From Nanobdellota archaeon (GTDB taxonomy: Archaea; Nanobdellota; Nanobdellia; SCGC-AAA011-G17; ARS1403), in contig NZCU01000002.1 of assembly GCA_002688395.1 (NCBI GenBank), positions 1 to 17,651 of the forward strand: DNA of 17,651 nucleotides, read 5' to 3'. Below, in pieces: positions 14,775 to 17,651 of this stretch. Numbering within the stretch: position 1 is the first letter of the stretch; each line of letters opens with the position of its first letter. The notes beneath the pieces are model-generated. The model was not told the DNA's origin and made no database searches. It saw only the letters and a list, made by a program, of their open reading frames with translations. Both the position numbers and the translations under genes were made by a program.

Positions 14775-15452
14775 ATGAAAAAAAAGATGGTAATATTTAC
14801 ATTGTTATTATTCGCAGTTGTTTTAACTATAAATGGTTGTAAAAGTGATGGAGATACTCCAACTGGTTCTGCTGTAGAATCTGTTTGCAACGCTCCTTAT
14901 TTTGAATACAAAGCTGGAGATTGCTGTTTAGATAAAGACGCTAACAGCGTATGTGATTCAGATGAGGATGTAGTTGAAGAAACAACAACCGAAACTACTA
15001 CAGAAGAAACAACAACAGAAACTGTTACTGAAACTCCTGAAGAAGTAGAAATCACAGTAAGTGATGCTTGTTCCGATACAACTTATTTCGAATGTGTAGC
15101 AAGTTACGTTACAAAAGATGAAGTATTCCTTAAATTAAAAACAAGAAGAGATGGATTTACTCATCTTAAAGAAATTTCAGCTCTAGGTTGTGAAAAGAAA
15201 TTCGCAGATAAAGAAAAATCAAGTCAAGGTTATTCTGTACATTCAGAATTAGTAGTCTCAATCCCTTGTCAAAATAACTCTCCTGGAGAAGAAGTTACTG
15301 ATGCTGATTACGTATTAAACTACATATTCTATCCTACATCTGGAATAGACTCAGATACTGGGGAATGGGATCCGGCAGTTCAAAGGTTCCTTCAAAGCAG
15401 TACAGGGTCACTTTCAGCAACTGTTAGAAACGAACCTAAAAAAATTCTTTAA
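14775..15452 (+). CDS. Predicted lipoprotein with Thr/Glu-rich linker, unknown function
   Basis: 225 residues. Lipoprotein signal: MKKKM, hydrophobic VIFTLLLFAVVLTI, then NGC with Cys at 22. Next comes a short Cys module (38-64), CNAPYFEYKAGDCCLD followed by KDANSVCDSDE, whose D-x-D-x-N spacing looks like a calcium-binding loop; I associate similar modules with DPANN surface proteins. Residues about 66-92 are a low-complexity Thr/Glu linker (ETTTETTTEETTTET), probably an extended stalk. The C-terminal domain (about 97-225) has four Cys and is probably beta-rich; no family recognised. It would hold its outer domain away from the membrane. Followed by a T-rich terminator and the 44-aa gene. Confidence 0.8.
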   Translation: MKKKMVIFTLLLFAVVLTINGCKSDGDTPTGSAVESVCNAPYFEYKAGDCCLDKDANSVCDSDEDVVEETTTETTTEETTTETVTETPEEVEITVSDACSDTTYFECVASYVTKDEVFLKLKTRRDGFTHLKEISALGCEKKFADKEKSSQGYSVHSELVVSIPCQNNSPGEEVTDADYVLNYIFYPTSGIDSDTGEWDPAVQRFLQSSTGSLSATVRNEPKKIL

Positions 15453-15464
15453 TTTTTTATTTTT
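15453..15464 (+). terminator. T-rich terminator after the lipoprotein gene
   Basis: Six T, one A, five T directly after the TAA stop at 15450-15452. Archaeal termination commonly uses such T-runs without a hairpin. It also directly precedes the next ATG. Confidence 0.45.
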
Positions 15465-15599
15465 ATGGTAATCAAAAAACAAGGTTACAAATATATTCTT
15501 TATTCTAAAGACAAAAAGAAAAAACTAGGAACTTTTAGATCTAAAAAAGCTGCCTTAAAACGAGAAAGACAAATACAATTCTTTAAACATAAAAAATAA
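15465..15599 (+). CDS. 44-residue basic small protein
   Basis: 44 codons from the ATG at 15465 to TAA. The sequence reads as a strand-strand-helix mini-domain: KKQGYKYILYSKD, then KKKKLGTFRSKKAALKRERQ, then IQFFKHKK. It resembles a widespread family of tiny proteins in archaea, bacteria and phages with the pattern Y-x-L-x-SKDG...LG-x-F-x-(S/T)-x-x-x-A-x-x-RE-x-QI-x-x-F, whose function is not established to my knowledge. About 40% of residues are Lys or Arg, which would suit nucleic acid binding. No ribosome-binding site is visible. The codon pattern and family resemblance persuade me it is real. Confidence 0.75.
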   Translation: MVIKKQGYKYILYSKDKKKKLGTFRSKKAALKRERQIQFFKHKK

Positions 15600-15625
15600 T
15601 TCGTTTCTAATAAATACGGCACAAA

Positions 15626-15633
15626 TTATATAT
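15626..15633 (+). promoter_or_regulatory. TATA box for the nucleoside phosphorylase
   Basis: TTATATAT within an alternating AT stretch, centred about 26 bases before the ATG at 15656. Predicts a leaderless mRNA. Confidence 0.6.
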
Positions 15634-15655
15634 ACTCTATAACTATTAACAAACT

Positions 15656-16393
15656 ATGCCTTATCCAAATTTCAAAGATAAACACTTACAAGAAGCATTA
15701 TTTCATCCAAGAGATTATATTAAATATAGAAAGCTTAAAAAAAATCTTCCAAAAAAATACATACTAACTTATCAAGGCACAGCTAAAAATTATTTCATAA
15801 AAAAATATAAACCAAAAAGAATTAAGAATTTAGAATTAGTTATGGCCTATAGATACAAAAACATGGGTTTTATTTTCATGCCAGGGATTGGTAGTCCCCA
15901 TGCAGTAACAGCCCTAGAAGAGATGATAGCATTGGGTGGAAAAGAATTCATAAACATAGGAACAGCCGGTGGTTTACACAAACAAGGAGTTTTTTTATGT
16001 ATTAAAGCCTTAAGAGATGAGGGAACAAGTTACCACTATCTTCCTGATGGAAAATTCTCTTATCCAGATAAAAAACTAACAAAAGAACTAGAAAGATCCA
16101 TAGAAAAATTAGGTTTAAAATACACAGAGGGAACAACTTGGACAATTGACGCACCTTATAGGGAAACTAAAAAAGAGATAGAACATTACGTAAAAGAAGG
16201 GATATCTACAGTAGAGATGGAAACATCAGCTTTATTTACTGTAGCAAAATATAGAAAAGTCAAAATAGCATCCGCTTTTATTGTAAGTGATGTATTAGGA
16301 GAAAAGTGGAATCCAGGATTTCACAAATTTGATGTAAAAAGAGCTCAAAATATTTTAATAGATGCAGCAGTAGATTGTCTTTCTAAAAAATAA
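15656..16393 (+). CDS. Nucleoside phosphorylase (PNP/uridine phosphorylase family)
   Basis: 245 residues, usual length for the NP-I family. These cytosolic enzymes cleave nucleosides with phosphate to base plus ribose-1-phosphate for salvage. Seen: GIGSPHAVTALEEMIALGG (77-95) of the phosphate/ribose site, INIGTAGGL (99-107), the diagnostic ALRDEGTSYHYLP (118-130), WTIDAPYRE (162-170), the ribose-contacting VEMETSALF (186-194), and SD (211-212) with the Asp at the base-binding position. RDEGTS and TIDAPYRET are typical of the archaeal/bacterial group annotated as purine or uridine phosphorylases; I cannot tell base specificity from sequence. Own promoter at 15626. Confidence 0.92.
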   Translation: MPYPNFKDKHLQEALFHPRDYIKYRKLKKNLPKKYILTYQGTAKNYFIKKYKPKRIKNLELVMAYRYKNMGFIFMPGIGSPHAVTALEEMIALGGKEFINIGTAGGLHKQGVFLCIKALRDEGTSYHYLPDGKFSYPDKKLTKELERSIEKLGLKYTEGTTWTIDAPYRETKKEIEHYVKEGISTVEMETSALFTVAKYRKVKIASAFIVSDVLGEKWNPGFHKFDVKRAQNILIDAAVDCLSKK

Positions 16394-16472
16394 AATCGCT
16401 CCCACCGAACTATGAGCTAAGTTGTTCAAATCTCTAGATTGTATTTATAATAAATATAGATGTTAATAAAAT

Positions 16473-17582
16473 TCACGGACTTACAGCTTGATCAAAATCT
16501 ATCACCTTCAATATAATCCTACCCTTTTGTTTTAAGACAGTATAATTACCTCCATGTAAATGTCCATGACGTATTCCTGAAGCTACAATCTTATCTACTA
16601 TCCATCCTATCTGTCTATTTATTTCATCACTTTCTTCTTGATTTGCTGGTTTATAGGACCTTAATGCTTCACCTGCATATCTTGTCATTACAGCAATTAG
16701 CCCATCTTTCCTTTTAATTATTCTTGGTTTTCCTCTTTTTTTAATTATTTCTTCACAATGACAAGTCCCATCACTTTCAGTAAGAAATTCCTCTGCTCTA
16801 AGCCATGCTTCATATGCATCTTGAGTCACAATTCGATATAAATAACCAATTAATTTTCCCCCCAAAGGAATTAAAACACTTCCTGTTTTTTCAAACTCTA
16901 ATCTATTAAATGTTTTATCTGGAGATGCTAGTTCATCAAGGTTCTCAGTTATAATTTTTGTAGTATATTCACTTTCTCCAAGTTTTCTTATGTAATAATC
17001 TACAAGTTCTTCTTTTTCTTCAATATCTCTAATATTTTTAATCTCTTTTTTTCCTCTTAAAATTAAGATTGTTCTATAATAATGTTTTTTAAATTTATTA
17101 GCAATAATCAATCCTATTTCCCTCAAATCATCACTACTTTTTATCAAATTTTCTAAATGAGGTAGTCCATCCGTAAGAACAACTACATTATATTCTTCAC
17201 TAGCATTTATAATCTCAACAATAATCCTCAAATAATCACTGTTTTTTATCAAATTTCCTAAACTAGGCAATGCAAAAATAAGAACATGCTCAGCATTTTC
17301 TCCACTAGCCTTACCAATCTCAGCAATAATCAATCCTATTTCCCTCAAATCACCACTACTTTTTATTAAATTTTTAAAACAAGGCAATCCCATTTCAAGA
17401 ACATATTTCGCACTTTCTCCACTAGCCTTACCAATCTCAGCAATAATCCTCAAATCACCACTATTTTTTATCAAATTTCTTAAACTAGGTAGTCCATATG
17501 TAAGAACCTTTCTAACTCTATCTCCGATAATGTTTATAATTTCTAAAGTAATATCCCAATTCTCAATTAATAATTCTCCCAA
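16473..17582 (-). CDS. Armadillo/HEAT-like repeat protein with kinase-like C-terminal domain
   Basis: 369 residues from a TTG at 17582; no ATG is available. Residues 21-166 hold four repeats of 35-39 residues with consensus VL..GLP.L.NLIK.S.DLR followed by IIAEIGKASGE, probably helix pairs of an armadillo/HEAT-like solenoid. After a charged linker, residues about 225-369 resemble an aminoglycoside-phosphotransferase/kinase-like fold: hinge-like GLIAVMTRYAGEALRSY, then HGHLHGGN (339-346) at the catalytic loop and VIDFDQA (360-366) at the metal loop. The canonical loop is HGDLHxxN; here the catalytic Asp is His (H341), so activity may be lost or altered. C-terminus ends soon after DFD, short for a full kinase. 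Substrate unknown. The upstream frame stays open to a TGA at 17643-17645, so the N-terminus may be broken or incomplete. Confidence 0.72.
   Translation of the reverse strand: MGELLIENWDITLEIINIIGDRVRKVLTYGLPSLRNLIKNSGDLRIIAEIGKASGESAKYVLEMGLPCFKNLIKSSGDLREIGLIIAEIGKASGENAEHVLIFALPSLGNLIKNSDYLRIIVEIINASEEYNVVVLTDGLPHLENLIKSSDDLREIGLIIANKFKKHYYRTILILRGKKEIKNIRDIEEKEELVDYYIRKLGESEYTTKIITENLDELASPDKTFNRLEFEKTGSVLIPLGGKLIGYLYRIVTQDAYEAWLRAEEFLTESDGTCHCEEIIKKRGKPRIIKRKDGLIAVMTRYAGEALRSYKPANQEESDEINRQIGWIVDKIVASGIRHGHLHGGNYTVLKQKGRIILKVIDFDQAVSP
17085..17522 (-). repeat. Four in-frame tandem repeats with A-B-A-B arrangement
   Basis: Units at 17418-17522, 17301-17417, 17196-17300 and 17085-17195. 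Units 2 and 4 carry an extra EIGL after DLR, units 1 and 3 do not. Long exact DNA matches remain: 17100-17130 equals 17322-17352 (31 bases), and 17297-17331 equals 17414-17448 (35 bases). This implies recent duplication or gene conversion. Confidence 0.85.
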
Positions 17583-17651
17583 TTTTGGACTTTTATCAAA
17601 CTGAAAACCTAACTCTTCTAGATACTCTTTTCTTTCATATTTTCACTTTCT

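Noticed and set aside
16395..16423. Minus-strand stretch resembling a tRNA D arm (TAGCTCA...GGT...GAGCG)
   Set aside because: The GCTC/GAGC stem and GG in the loop are suggestive, but no anticodon arm, T arm or matching acceptor strand exists within reach, and the downstream part is the end of the phosphorylase gene. Not enough for a tRNA, split half or attachment site.
1..17651. CRISPR arrays, insertion sequences, integrase or phage genes
   Set aside because: I saw no regularly spaced repeats, no transposase or recombinase motifs and no terminal repeats. The only tandem repeats are in-frame within the 16473-17582 gene.

Overview
The window is strongly AT-rich and archaeal. It carries the archaeal exosome set (Rrp4, Rrp41, Rrp42), SBDS, the proteasome alpha subunit, the RNase P protein Pop5, RNA polymerase subunit K, archaeal-type DnaG and an archaeal SRP RNA. 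Most first genes have a TATA box about 25-27 bases before the start codon. The divergent enolase, compact genes and many small Cys-rich exported proteins point to a DPANN lineage (Woesearchaeota/Pacearchaeota-like). That placement is inference; no rRNA is present to settle it.

Layout. 1-903 (-): enolase, running off the left edge. 941-7907: five genes that all encode exported proteins: a small lipoprotein (-), a tightly packed three-gene operon of large secreted proteins (+), and a 263-aa exported protein (-). 7939-12039 (-): an information-processing superoperon transcribed pop5, psmA, SBDS, rrp4, rrp41, rrp42, rpoK, with 4-base overlaps or 1-base gaps at each junction. 12144-12412 (+): SRP RNA, divergent from the superoperon. 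12445-14437 (-): dnaG, a small unknown protein and a membrane-anchored unknown protein. 14438-14774: a noncoding stretch with a GC-rich candidate structured RNA and several inverted repeats. 14775-16393 (+): a lipoprotein, a 44-aa basic protein and a nucleoside phosphorylase. 16473-17582 (-): a protein joining armadillo/HEAT-like repeats to a kinase-like C-terminus with an altered catalytic loop.

How the genes fit together. The superoperon couples RNA decay and processing (exosome, RNase P), ribosome maturation (SBDS), protein degradation (proteasome) and transcription (RpoK). SRP RNA and DnaG lie next to it; archaeal DnaG is known to associate with the exosome. In many archaea rpoK is followed directly by eno. 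Here both are on the same strand but separated by about 7 kb of exported-protein genes, so the secretome cassette looks inserted into an ancestral housekeeping neighbourhood. The most unusual gene there (2856-5516) has a carboxypeptidase-regulatory-like domain followed by a short motif resembling the start of bacterial TonB-receptor plugs.
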